DNA from: Coprenecus sp902388455
Lineage (GTDB): Bacteria; Bacteroidota; Bacteroidia; Bacteroidales; UBA932
DNA: 64,000 bases
Assembly (NCBI GenBank): GCA_963931615.1
Contig: OZ007032.1
Span: 1,364,001 to 1,428,000, forward strand
Direction: 5' to 3'
The notes under the pieces are model-generated. The model searched no databases. It was not told the origin of the DNA and was given only the letters and a program-made list of their open reading frames with translations. The translations under genes were made by a program, and so were the position numbers. Below are positions 35,276 through 44,716 of the stretch, piece after piece; within the stretch, counting starts at the first letter, position 1, and each line of letters opens with the position of its first letter.

Positions 35276-35311
35276 TGTGCCGTCTCTCCCACAGAGACGG
35301 TACAACTTGAA
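35276..35311. repeat. Right 36-bp inverted repeat of the invertible capsule promoter
   Basis: Reverse-complement partner of 35082-35117 with four mismatches, all outside the 22-bp centre. It carries the same CCGTCTCT/AGAGACGG dyad. About 60 bp further right the IS21 element DNA begins. Confidence 0.85.
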
Positions 35312-35472
35312 GCTATGACAGACGGGAGGAGCCTATTTCTCGCGTTTTAAATATTTATGGAAAAGCCACGCGACTTTGACCCTTTTGGCCAAACAGGATT
35401 TGCCCACCTTTGGCTACAATATGATTGACCCTTTAAAGTCCTGGTGTTGGGGGTCAATTTTATTTTACCCTT

Positions 35473-36261
35473 TTAAAATTTCCCGTTTTTCTTAGACCTT
35501 AACTTTCGCATACTTTCACCATATAACTCTATGGTATGAGCCGTATGTATGATGCGGTCAAGGATTGCATCGGCTATTGTCGGGTCACCTACCATGTCGT
35601 ACCAGTTGGAGGAGGGGTACTGCGATGTGATGATGATGGATTTCCGTTCATGCCTGTCCTCGATGATGTCAAGCAGTATGGGATGCTCCTTGGCGTCGAG
35701 AGGCACGATGAACAAGTCGTCAAGGATGATCAACTGGCATCGCTCAATCTTCTTGAGTTCCGTCTCAAGTGTACCTTTGACTTTGGCGACTTTCAGCGCT
35801 CCGAGCAGTTTCGGGGCATTGGCATATAAGGTACGGAATCCCCTTTTGCATGCTTCGTGGCCGAGGGCGCAGGCCAGATAGCTTTTCCCCGTTCCTGAAG
35901 AACCGGTAATGAAAAGGTTCTGTGCCTTATGCACAAAATCAAGGGTGGCGAGACGTTCCATCTGGTTGCGATCCAGCCCCCGGTTCGTGGCATAGTCGAC
36001 CTGTTCAATATAGGCCTTGTAACGGAATGCCGCATTCTTGGTAAGCCGTGCAATGGCAGCCTGCGCACGATAGTCCCATTCGCGTGCAAGGAGCATGGAA
36101 AGGAACGTGTCCGCAGTCATGGATTGCGGAGTGGTGCCGGCAAGACTTTCCCTGAAAGCCTCTGCCATGCCATGCAATTTCATACGGTTCATTAAATCCA
36201 GTGATATGGTATTCTGGTCCTGTTGTCCCGTAACGGGAGCTGTTTTATTGTTTACTTCCAT
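35473..36261 (-). CDS. istB: IS21-family helper ATPase IstB
   Basis: A 262-residue AAA+ ATPase. Walker A ITGSSGTGKSYLACALG (about 107-123), Walker B LIILDDLF and sensor IITSQYP are all in place, as is the N-terminal IstB domain with LLAREWDYRAQ. IstB helps the IstA transposase to select targets. The gene is intact although its partner istA, 11 bp upstream, is truncated. Confidence 0.9.
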   Translation of the reverse strand: MEVNNKTAPVTGQQDQNTISLDLMNRMKLHGMAEAFRESLAGTTPQSMTADTFLSMLLAREWDYRAQAAIARLTKNAAFRYKAYIEQVDYATNRGLDRNQMERLATLDFVHKAQNLFITGSSGTGKSYLACALGHEACKRGFRTLYANAPKLLGALKVAKVKGTLETELKKIERCQLIILDDLFIVPLDAKEHPILLDIIEDRHERKSIIITSQYPSSNWYDMVGDPTIADAILDRIIHTAHTIELYGESMRKLRSKKNGKF

Positions 36262-36272
36262 ACATATGAGTT

Positions 36273-37003
36273 TTATTGTTTGTCCTTTCTGTAATATTCA
36301 CGTCCACGTATGTTTTTGTGGGTCAATGGAGCCGGGGAAGTCATGTCGGGCTGTACTTTCCCGTCCTCATCGGGAAGGGAATCCGCGTCTTCTCCCAGTT
36401 CAAGCACCTCGCGCAAGGCCTGATACCCGTATTGCAACTTCTGGTCCGCACATGCGCAAGCCGCAACCAGACGGTCGCGGCCGTATTTTTTCTCCAACGT
36501 CAAGATACCCCGGCATGACCTGAACGCTTTTGGCGGATATTGCATGGCACGCTCCACTTCCCGTAGATAGTTCAATACGATATTGTCTATTTCCGAGGCG
36601 CGTCGGAAGAGTTCCTCCAGGTCCTTGTCATAGGGGCCATAGTGTCCCGGCAGGTTGTGCTCCTTTTTCCAGGAATAAGCGTAGGGAATGTCACAGCGGT
36701 CATGGGTGGCGACAAGGTTCATGCCACAGTAGATTTCCACCGTGCCGGCATCATAGAGAATCGTCATGCGCCTGCCTACATACTTCTTCGGAACGCTGTA
36801 ATGGTGCTTGAACAACGAGACGTAAGAGTTCTTCCCGACAGTCATCAGCTTCCTCTCTTTCATTACGTAACGTTTCACGGGAAGCGGCCGAAGATAATCC
36901 TTCTCTCCCTGAAGGAACATTTCCTTGCGTGACACCTCCCGTCCGGCCATCACCTTTTCATTGAAATTAAGCAGGGAGACATGGATGGCGGTATTGAGTT
37001 CCT
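36273..37003 (-). pseudogene. istA: C-terminal half of IS21 transposase istA
   Basis: About 240 residues remain, from EELNTAIHVSLLNFNEKVM through KNSYVSLFKHHYSVPKKYVG, the beta-barrel part, to the C-terminal tail. Full IstA proteins are about 500 residues; the N-terminal HTH and the DDE catalytic core are absent. An internal ATG (36950) gives an open frame of 225 residues that may be translated but has no catalytic core. Confidence 0.82.
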
Positions 37004-37333
37004 CTGGCCCTCGACGCCGCTACTCCCGAGGAGACCATCTTCTTCGATTTCGAGGTATGGGGTCTCGACGCCGTGGACATGACCACTCTGCAGGAGCTCG
37101 CCAAGAAGATGCTGGCCGGTCCCAAGGACTACGTCTACACCATCACCGGCTACGCTGACTTCAACACTGGCGCACGCTCCAACAACATCGCTATCGCCGA
37201 GAAACGCGCTCAGTCCGTTTACGACTATCTCGTAAGCCTCGGCGTACCCGCCGCCCAGCTCACCCATCAAGGTGCCGGTCCCGATGCCCAGCCGTTCACA
37301 GGCCGCGGCAACCAGTCCGTCACCATCAAATAG
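37004..37333 (+). pseudogene. 3' end of a second ompA gene
   Basis: About 110 codons, frame LALDAATPEETIFFDFEVWG to GRGNQSVTIK, match the C-terminal OmpA domain of the gene at 11960-13204 with few changes (TLKELA versus TLQELA, SIAERRAK versus AIAEKRAQ). Signal peptide, barrel and coiled coil are gone and no start codon with leader remains. The break at about 37003 coincides with the break in istA, so one event joined both. Confidence 0.85.
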
Positions 37334-37373
37334 TGATAGAGGAAGACAGATATTCTAAATCGTTATACACCCG

Positions 37374-37412
37374 GAGGCCGGTCGGATTCAGTTCCGCCGG
37401 CCTCTTTTTTTT
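37374..37412 (+). terminator. Terminator behind the ompA fragment
   Basis: Stem GAGGCCGG (37374-37381) with CCGGCCTC (37397-37404), followed by eight T residues. It is a diverged copy of the terminator behind the complete ompA and shares its loop words GGATTCAGTTCC, so the duplication included the 3' flank. Confidence 0.8.
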
Positions 37413-37422
37413 GATTTTTTAG

Positions 37423-37430
37423 TATATTTG
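37423..37430 (+). promoter_or_regulatory. -7 box of the ATPase/TOPRIM pair
   Basis: TATATTTG at 37423-37430, directly after the terminator and 24 bp before the ATG at 37454. A T-rich stretch with a TTG lies upstream but not at the usual distance. The pair thus has its own transcription unit. Confidence 0.5.
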
Positions 37431-37453
37431 CGAAAATTAATTTGAAATAGATT

Positions 37454-38521
37454 ATGGCAAATCTCTTCAAAGAAATAGAGATAACTAATTTCAGAGGATT
37501 CGACAATCTTAAAATAGACAATCTGTCAAAACTGAATGTCTTTATAGGCGCGAACAATGTCGGAAAGACATCTATCCTTGAATCTGTATTTCTCATTACA
37601 GGAATGTCCAATCCTATTGTACAGGCAAGGATAAACCTTTTACGGTCAAACAACTTTGCCAATCCAGACGGAACTACTCTCGACGGGGCACGCTATCTGT
37701 TTCACAATCTGAACCTGAGTATCGTCCCCACCATTTCTACCAGAATGAATGATGGCGGCATAAGGAAGATTTCCTTATCGGCTGACCTCAAAAATGATAC
37801 GGAAAATCTAACTGCTTCCAGCAATGTCTCTAACAGAGCAAGCATCAAACAGCTGAATTTCAACTTCAATGACAAAGATGACCAAAGTTCCGCATATCAT
37901 TCTTCCATATACTCAGATACCAACGGTGAATTAAGACAGACTATTGACAGCAGATACACTGAGACCATCAATGGTCTTTTCATTCCGGGAGACAAGAATG
38001 ATGGGAGTGCATCCACACATTTTTCATCATTGGTCAAGAGAGGCGGGAAGCAACTTGTAATAGATGTAATCAAGGAATTTCAAGATTCAATAGAGACAAT
38101 TGAAGCTCTTCCTGACGGGCTGTATCTTCAGATAAACGGCATACAGGAATTGCTGCCGATAAGCATGTCCGGTGACGGAATCAGACGTATGATAAATATC
38201 ATTTCCTCCATTCTTGATGTTGATTACCACATAGTAATGATTGATGAAATCGACAACGGCCTGCATTACTCGGCTCACAAGCTGATATGGCGTACTATTT
38301 TAAAATTCGCGCAGCAACGGGACATTCAGTTATTTGTCACAACTCACAATATTGACTGTCTGCTGGGGTTAAAAAATGCAATGGAGGAGAACCCTGAATT
38401 CCAGGGACTGACAAACGTATATAACATCGCCAAGACCAAAACCAAAGGTTTCAAATCATACAGATACTCATACAACGAACTGAAAGAAGCGATTGAACAG
38501 GAAATAGAGATTAGAAGATGA
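37454..38521 (+). CDS. AAA ATPase of OLD/ABC type, first gene of candidate defence pair
   Basis: A 355-residue ATPase. N-terminal EIEITNFRGFDNLKI and Walker A FIGANNVGKTSIL (about 30-42) are typical for OLD-like and RecF/SMC-like ATPases. The C-terminal part has the signature-like SMSGDGIRRMINI, Walker B VMIDEIDNGLHYSAH and the switch TTHNIDCLLG. No long coiled coil is present. It overlaps the TOPRIM gene by four bases (ATGA). OLD-type ATPases with a separate TOPRIM partner are found in anti-phage systems such as PARIS; membership here is an inference. Moderately AT-rich compared with its neighbours. Confidence 0.8.
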   Translation: MANLFKEIEITNFRGFDNLKIDNLSKLNVFIGANNVGKTSILESVFLITGMSNPIVQARINLLRSNNFANPDGTTLDGARYLFHNLNLSIVPTISTRMNDGGIRKISLSADLKNDTENLTASSNVSNRASIKQLNFNFNDKDDQSSAYHSSIYSDTNGELRQTIDSRYTETINGLFIPGDKNDGSASTHFSSLVKRGGKQLVIDVIKEFQDSIETIEALPDGLYLQINGIQELLPISMSGDGIRRMINIISSILDVDYHIVMIDEIDNGLHYSAHKLIWRTILKFAQQRDIQLFVTTHNIDCLLGLKNAMEENPEFQGLTNVYNIAKTKTKGFKSYRYSYNELKEAIEQEIEIRR

Positions 38522-39147
38522 GGAAAGATTATACCATTTTCGTAGAGGGAGAGGCCGATGAGCACTTTATCAGGCAACTGATAGAATTCATCTGGAAGGG
38601 AAATACCCAAATAACACCTGACAGCATTGTCCCTACAAACGGATACTCAAATCTGATGTCTATGGACAGGCAGCAGACTTACCTGAACACCATGCAGAGA
38701 ACATCGGATGACGGAGGTATCAACCTCATCATTTTCGATGCCGATGACGACTGTAGTGCCCGCAGGAAAGAGATACTGGAATGGGGCAAGAAAAACAATG
38801 CCCGGTTCAAACTGTTCCTTCTTCCCGATAATTCCAGCCCAGGCGCATTGGAAGACCTGCTTGAGCGGATAATATATCCTGACAATGCACCTATAATGGA
38901 CTGTTGGGAGGCATACGAAGAGTCTTTGAGAAACATACAGCTCCCATGGAGAAATGGGAAGCCACTCACTACTCCTGCAAAGAAAACCAAGATATACGCT
39001 TACTTGGAGGCTCTGGTGGGTCCAAGTAACTCCCAAAAAGAAAAAATCAAAGAGAAAAACCGTGACTACCAGAATCCATACCACTGGAATCTGCATGCAG
39101 CCACTTTACTCAGCCTTATAACTTTTCTCAAGACACATCTTGATTAG
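38518..39147 (+). CDS. TOPRIM-fold (DUF3226-like) partner of the AAA ATPase
   Basis: A 209-residue protein opening with KDYTIFVEGEADEHFIRQL; the Glu of VEGEAD and the DxD in LIIFDADDD (about residue 74) are the conserved acidic residues of a TOPRIM domain. Pattern and length resemble DUF3226/DUF4435-type proteins. The C-terminal half is basic and ends in a helical segment with NPYHWNLHAATLLSLI. TOPRIM partners of OLD-like ATPases act as nucleases (for example tRNA cutting by AriB). Which nucleic acid this one cuts, if any, is unknown. Confidence 0.72.
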   Translation: MRKDYTIFVEGEADEHFIRQLIEFIWKGNTQITPDSIVPTNGYSNLMSMDRQQTYLNTMQRTSDDGGINLIIFDADDDCSARRKEILEWGKKNNARFKLFLLPDNSSPGALEDLLERIIYPDNAPIMDCWEAYEESLRNIQLPWRNGKPLTTPAKKTKIYAYLEALVGPSNSQKEKIKEKNRDYQNPYHWNLHAATLLSLITFLKTHLD

Positions 39148-39150
39148 CAC

Positions 39151-40884
39151 TCAGAACAGCAGTTCCGCCTCCCCCGGTGCACAGAGGTCGCAGATACCGC
39201 ATGGCCGGCACTGCTCCTGCCCGAAGTAGGCGGAGAGGCGGCGGGAGCGGCAGGCGGACTGGGCGGCGGAGCGGTCGCTGACCGGGGAGATGTAGGTGTA
39301 CATGGCGTCGAGGCGCTCCTTGAAGAGGCGCTTGCGCTGCTCGTAGTTCTTTTCTGACAGGTAGAGATTCTGAGGGGTAAGACGCTCTCCGGCAAAGCAG
39401 ATGAGCGGGGAACGGGCGCGGGGAATGTAGCGGAGGACTCCTGAGCGGGAAAGATTCAGGAGCTTGAGCTTTACCACCCGGACAGGCTGCTGGATGACGC
39501 GGGCGACGTAGTCCTCGTCGATGGATACCATGTGGGAGAACAGGCCGGGATAGATACGCATGAGGGCCTTGACGAAGGTATCCAGGGACGGGTCCCGGAG
39601 CTGGATGCGGTAGAGATCGTCGCGGTTGACAGTGAAGGTGATGCGGGTCGGGTTGTCTATCTCGTCGGTGACGCTCCAGTAACCGGCGGTCTCGATGTAC
39701 TTGATGGCGTTGTAGGCTGTGGCGGCATTGAGACGGTAGCGGCGGACAAACTCCATGAGGTTGAACTTATAGACGGCTCCGGCCCCGTCCTCGTAGGCGA
39801 TGTTGAAGAACTTGTACATCTTCTGGTAGATGTCCGCGATGTAGTCCAGGCCAGGGAAGGTGGTCTGATAGATGGCTTCGAGCCGCTTGAGGTCCGACTT
39901 GTTCCACAGCAGCACCGCCCATGAGCGCAGCCCGTCACGTCCGGCCCGGCCGGCCTCCTGGTAGTAGGACTCCACGGCCTCGGGCACGTCAAAGTGACAG
40001 ACGAACCGCACGTCCGGCTTGTCGATGCCCATGCCGAAGGCATTGGTGGCGGCGATCACGCGCAGTTCTCCCCTCTTCCACCGCTCCTGCACGGCATTCC
40101 GTTCCTCCTTGCTCAGCCCCGCGTGGTAGAACCCCGCATCCACCCCCTGCGACTGCAGGAATGCCGCGATGTCCCGCGCCGCCTTCCTCTCCCGGACATA
40201 CACTATTCCCGTACCCTGCACGGCGCGGCAGACTGCAAGCAGGGCTCCGAACTTGTCTTCTGTCTTCCTTACTATATATGAGAGGTTGGGCCGCTCGAAG
40301 CCGGAGCAGATGATATTGTCCTTGGGAAAATGCAGTTTCTCCTCGATGTCCTTCGCTACTGACGGAGTGGCAGTGGCTGTCAGTGCGATTACCGGCACCC
40401 CGGGCAGCAGTTCCCTGATGTCGGCTATCTGAAGGTAGTCCGGCCTGAAGTCGTAGCCCCACTGGGAGATGCAGTGCGCCTCGTCGACCACCAGGAAGCT
40501 CACCTGCATCTTCTGTACCCTCTTCCGGAAAATCTCGGTCCGCAGCCGCTCGGGAGAAAGGTAGAGGAACTTGTAGTCGCCGTAGACCGCATTGTCCAGG
40601 GTGATGTCTATCTCCCTGCGGGTCATCCCGGAGTGGACGGCCAGGGCCTTGATGCCCCGGGCGCGGAGATTCTGTACCTGGTCCTTAATCAGGGAGATAA
40701 GCGGAGACACGACGATGGCCAGGCCCTCCCGCATCATGGCCGGAAGCTGGAAGCACAGCGACTTACCCCCTCCCGTCGGCAGGATGGCCAGCACGTCCTC
40801 TCCGGCCAGGGCGGAAGAGATGATCTCCTCCTGCTTCGGGCGGAACGACGTGTAACCCCAGTATTTCCTCAATATTTCCTTCAT
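39151..40884 (-). CDS. recQ: RecQ-family ATP-dependent DNA helicase
   Basis: A 577-residue superfamily 2 helicase. Motifs: FRPKQEEII, LPTGGGKSLCFQLPA (about 33-47), VVDEAHCISQWGYDFRPDY, LTATATPSV, and AGRAGRDG. The RQC/zinc part is shortened, but a Cys cluster (CRSRRLSAYFGQEQCRPCGICDLC-like) lies near the C-terminus at about 545-570. No HRDC domain. It unwinds DNA during repair and recombination. The ATG at 40884 starts MKEILRKYWGYTSFRP, the normal N-terminus; a longer frame would run through the promoter. Confidence 0.88.
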   Translation of the reverse strand: MKEILRKYWGYTSFRPKQEEIISSALAGEDVLAILPTGGGKSLCFQLPAMMREGLAIVVSPLISLIKDQVQNLRARGIKALAVHSGMTRREIDITLDNAVYGDYKFLYLSPERLRTEIFRKRVQKMQVSFLVVDEAHCISQWGYDFRPDYLQIADIRELLPGVPVIALTATATPSVAKDIEEKLHFPKDNIICSGFERPNLSYIVRKTEDKFGALLAVCRAVQGTGIVYVRERKAARDIAAFLQSQGVDAGFYHAGLSKEERNAVQERWKRGELRVIAATNAFGMGIDKPDVRFVCHFDVPEAVESYYQEAGRAGRDGLRSWAVLLWNKSDLKRLEAIYQTTFPGLDYIADIYQKMYKFFNIAYEDGAGAVYKFNLMEFVRRYRLNAATAYNAIKYIETAGYWSVTDEIDNPTRITFTVNRDDLYRIQLRDPSLDTFVKALMRIYPGLFSHMVSIDEDYVARVIQQPVRVVKLKLLNLSRSGVLRYIPRARSPLICFAGERLTPQNLYLSEKNYEQRKRLFKERLDAMYTYISPVSDRSAAQSACRSRRLSAYFGQEQCRPCGICDLCAPGEAELLF

Positions 40885-40889
40885 TTTGG

Positions 40890-40897
40890 CAAATATA
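40890..40897 (-). promoter_or_regulatory. -7 box immediately before recQ
   Basis: TATATTTG on the minus strand (40890-40897) ends only five bases before the recQ ATG. If used, the transcript would be leaderless or nearly so. The box lies in the 98-bp divergent region shared with pckA. Confidence 0.45.
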
Positions 40898-40982
40898 ATG
40901 AATATTTGGCAAAATATTTGCATACGTGCGTGTGAACCTTAGAAATAGAAAGAACAGATTAATTAATTTAAGACGTAACACA

Positions 40983-42587
<1,605 letters not shown>

Positions 42588-42607
42588 ATTTCTGACAGAA
42601 TTCATAG

Positions 42608-42642
42608 AGGCTGTGCTGAGAGATTCCCGGCACAGCCTTTTT
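42608..42642 (+). terminator. Rho-independent terminator of pckA
   Basis: Stem GGCTGTGC (42609-42616) with GCACAGCC (42630-42637), then TTTTT. It ends just before the next start codon at 42649. Confidence 0.85.
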
Positions 42643-42648
42643 AATTTT

Positions 42649-43743
42649 ATGAAAATGAAACGAGCAATGCATATCGTACTTTATGTTCTGGCTGCGGTGG
42701 CGGCCGCATTCCTGGTTTTCCTGCTGACAGCTGTCATCACTGATTACCGGCCGGCTGAAAGGGAGGTGCTGCAGGACTTGTCCGGACTTTCAGATACCGG
42801 AGCGTCAGATATATCCGGAGACGGCTCTGCAGAGATTCTCCCGGACTCTCTCACGATTCTCTGCTGGAACATCGGCTACGGAGGCCTCGGGGACGACATG
42901 GACTTCTTCTACGACGGCGGCACGCAGGTTCGCACGTCCAGGGAGCGGACTCAGGCCAATATCGACGGCATCATAGCAGAGATACGCCGCCACAGCCCCG
43001 ACATCATCCTCCTCCAGGAGGTGGACGAATGCTCGAGGCGGACCTACCGCATCAACGAGGTGGAGATGCTGCGCGGAGCCTTCCCCGACTATCACATTTT
43101 CCTGGGGTACAATTACAAATCCTTCTTTGTCCCCATTCCCCTGAAGGCCCCCATGGGACGGGTCGCCAGCGGAGTGGTCCTGATGTCCCGCATTGCCCCG
43201 GAGGAGGCGGTCAGGTGGCAGTACCCATCCCGCTTCCCCTGGCCCGTCAGCATGTTCAACCTCAAGCGGTGTCTGCTCACAGCGACCTTCCGCCTCGCTG
43301 ACGGCAGCAGCATAGTCATCGGCAACACCCACAATACCGCCTACGACACCGGAGGCATGCGCACCGCCGAGACCCGCTGGCTGGGCGGACTGACCGCCCG
43401 CCTCGCCTCGGAGGGCACCCCCTTCATCATCGGCGGCGACTGGAACCAGTTTCCGCCCGACTACACCCCCTCGGCGGCCGAGACCGACGACCCGCATTTT
43501 ACCACCGTCGCTCTCGACACGGCCCTCCTCCAGGGCACCGGCCGCATCGCCTGGGACCCCTCGGCCAGGACCCTGCGCCACCTCAACGTCCCTTACGGCC
43601 CTGAATCAGTCCTCACTGTCACCGATTATTTTTACATCTCCCCTGACGTCCGGACAGACAGCGTCCGTACCATTGACCTGAACTACAGGTTCTCCGACCA
43701 TCAGCCCGTCCTGCTGAAAGCCATACTGTCACCGTCACTCTGA
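42649..43743 (+). CDS. Membrane-anchored endonuclease/exonuclease/phosphatase-family protein
   Basis: A 364-residue protein with an N-terminal membrane anchor (about 5-30) and an EEP domain outside. Motifs: LCWNIGYGG (Asn), LLQEVDE (Glu), IGNTHNT, GGDWNQFPPD and the final SDHQPV (Asp-His). Members hydrolyse phosphodiesters in nucleic acids, lipids or small molecules; extracytoplasmic location argues for a lipid or nucleotide substrate. Single gene between the pckA terminator and a large palindrome. Confidence 0.82.
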   Translation: MKMKRAMHIVLYVLAAVAAAFLVFLLTAVITDYRPAEREVLQDLSGLSDTGASDISGDGSAEILPDSLTILCWNIGYGGLGDDMDFFYDGGTQVRTSRERTQANIDGIIAEIRRHSPDIILLQEVDECSRRTYRINEVEMLRGAFPDYHIFLGYNYKSFFVPIPLKAPMGRVASGVVLMSRIAPEEAVRWQYPSRFPWPVSMFNLKRCLLTATFRLADGSSIVIGNTHNTAYDTGGMRTAETRWLGGLTARLASEGTPFIIGGDWNQFPPDYTPSAAETDDPHFTTVALDTALLQGTGRIAWDPSARTLRHLNVPYGPESVLTVTDYFYISPDVRTDSVRTIDLNYRFSDHQPVLLKAILSPSL

Positions 43744-43760
43744 ACAGGTACCGCTGGCAT

Positions 43761-43913
43761 GGTGCTCAGGCTGCACTGAGGCTCCGTAAAGCATGCCGCC
43801 CGCGGCCTGATAGCGGGAGGACCCATCCTGATTATCACCGAATTACGAAGTAATGAGCTGATAATCACGATGGGAGGAGAAACTTTACGGAGCCTCAGTG
43901 CAGCCTGAGCACC
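43761..43913. repeat. Large nested palindrome between convergent genes
   Basis: Perfect 31-bp arms (43761-43791 and 43883-43913, beginning GGTGCTCAGGCTGCACTGAG) enclose a side hairpin CCCGC/GCGGG near 43799-43817. A second 16-bp arm pair with one mismatch follows (43822-43837 and 43859-43874), with ATTAC-GAA-GTAAT at the tip. A folded strand would be an about 150-nt long hairpin. It has no T tract. It may be a bidirectional terminator, a MITE-like element or a structured RNA. Confidence 0.85.
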
Positions 43914-43921
43914 TTACGACT

Positions 43922-44716
43922 TTAAAATTCCAGTGAAAATACTTCCGAGCGGGGCAGACAGACGAGCTGCAGGTCCTCGGGCACAGAGAGGCCCATGGAC
44001 TCGAGGGTGTGGAGAGTGGAGGCGTAGGCGAGGTCCGGAGTGTTGTTGTCCTTGCTGAGATGGCAGAGGAATATGCCGCGCAGACCGGGATGCCAGAGAC
44101 GGCGGACGGCGGCGGCGCAGGCCTGGTTGCTGAGGTGCCCGCAGTCGCTGACGATGCGGGCCTTGAGGTCGGGAGGATAACTGCCGCCCATGAGCATGTC
44201 CAGGTCGTAGTTGGACTCTATGACCAGATAATCCGCCCCGGCGCACATATCGTATGCGTACTCCGGAACTTTCCCGAGGTCAGTCATGAACACGAAACTG
44301 GTTCCGAAGAAGTCCAGCCGGTATCCGAGCGTCTGCGTGGCGTCGTGCGGCACCTCGAAAGCCAGGCACCTTACGCCCCGCATCTCCGTCTCGAATCCGG
44401 GCCGGAGCACTCTGCGCGACCCGCCTATCTCCGGTCCGACAGCCTTATGCCGCGAGAGGGCATCGTGCAGCCGCGCCGTAGCGTACACCGGCACCGACAG
44501 CCGCTGGGCCACGGAAGCCAGTCCGCGGATATGGTCCACATGATCGTGGGTGACGAAAATCATCTCCACCGACGCTATATCCACACCGGCCCCGGCAAGC
44601 CTGGACTTGACAGTCCGGAAACCCACCCCGGCATCCACTATCAGAGCCGTGCGCTCATCCCCTATGTAGTAACAGTTACCGTTGCTCCCGCTGGAGATAC
44701 TCAGAAATCTTGCCAT
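43922..44716 (-). CDS. YycJ-like metallo-beta-lactamase-fold hydrolase
   Basis: A 264-residue cytosolic protein starting MARFLSISSGSNGNCYYIG, the typical YycJ/WalJ N-terminus. The metal motif THDHVDHIRG is near residue 58; further ligands lie in VPHDATQ, MTDLG and CHLSK. The family includes 5'-exonuclease-like proteins. The start at 44716 overlaps the HAD gene by 41 bp; a longer frame exists but lacks similarity. Confidence 0.85.
   Translation of the reverse strand: MARFLSISSGSNGNCYYIGDERTALIVDAGVGFRTVKSRLAGAGVDIASVEMIFVTHDHVDHIRGLASVAQRLSVPVYATARLHDALSRHKAVGPEIGGSRRVLRPGFETEMRGVRCLAFEVPHDATQTLGYRLDFFGTSFVFMTDLGKVPEYAYDMCAGADYLVIESNYDLDMLMGGSYPPDLKARIVSDCGHLSNQACAAAVRRLWHPGLRGIFLCHLSKDNNTPDLAYASTLHTLESMGLSVPEDLQLVCLPRSEVFSLEF

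Larger units (their letters stand above)
35370..37003 (-). mobile_element. Truncated IS21-family element
   Basis: Contains a complete istB and the C-terminal half of istA. On the istB side, repeated TTGACCC-type motifs (about 35377, 35434 and, inverted, 35451) look like the multiple end repeats of IS21 elements; the outer boundary is approximate. On the istA side the element stops abruptly near 37003, where sequence of an ompA 3' end begins. The other terminus is missing, so it should not be able to move by itself. Confidence 0.78.

Noticed and set aside
36950..37270. Minus-strand frame across the ompA fragment
   Set aside because: Antisense of the clear OmpA-domain frame on the plus strand.
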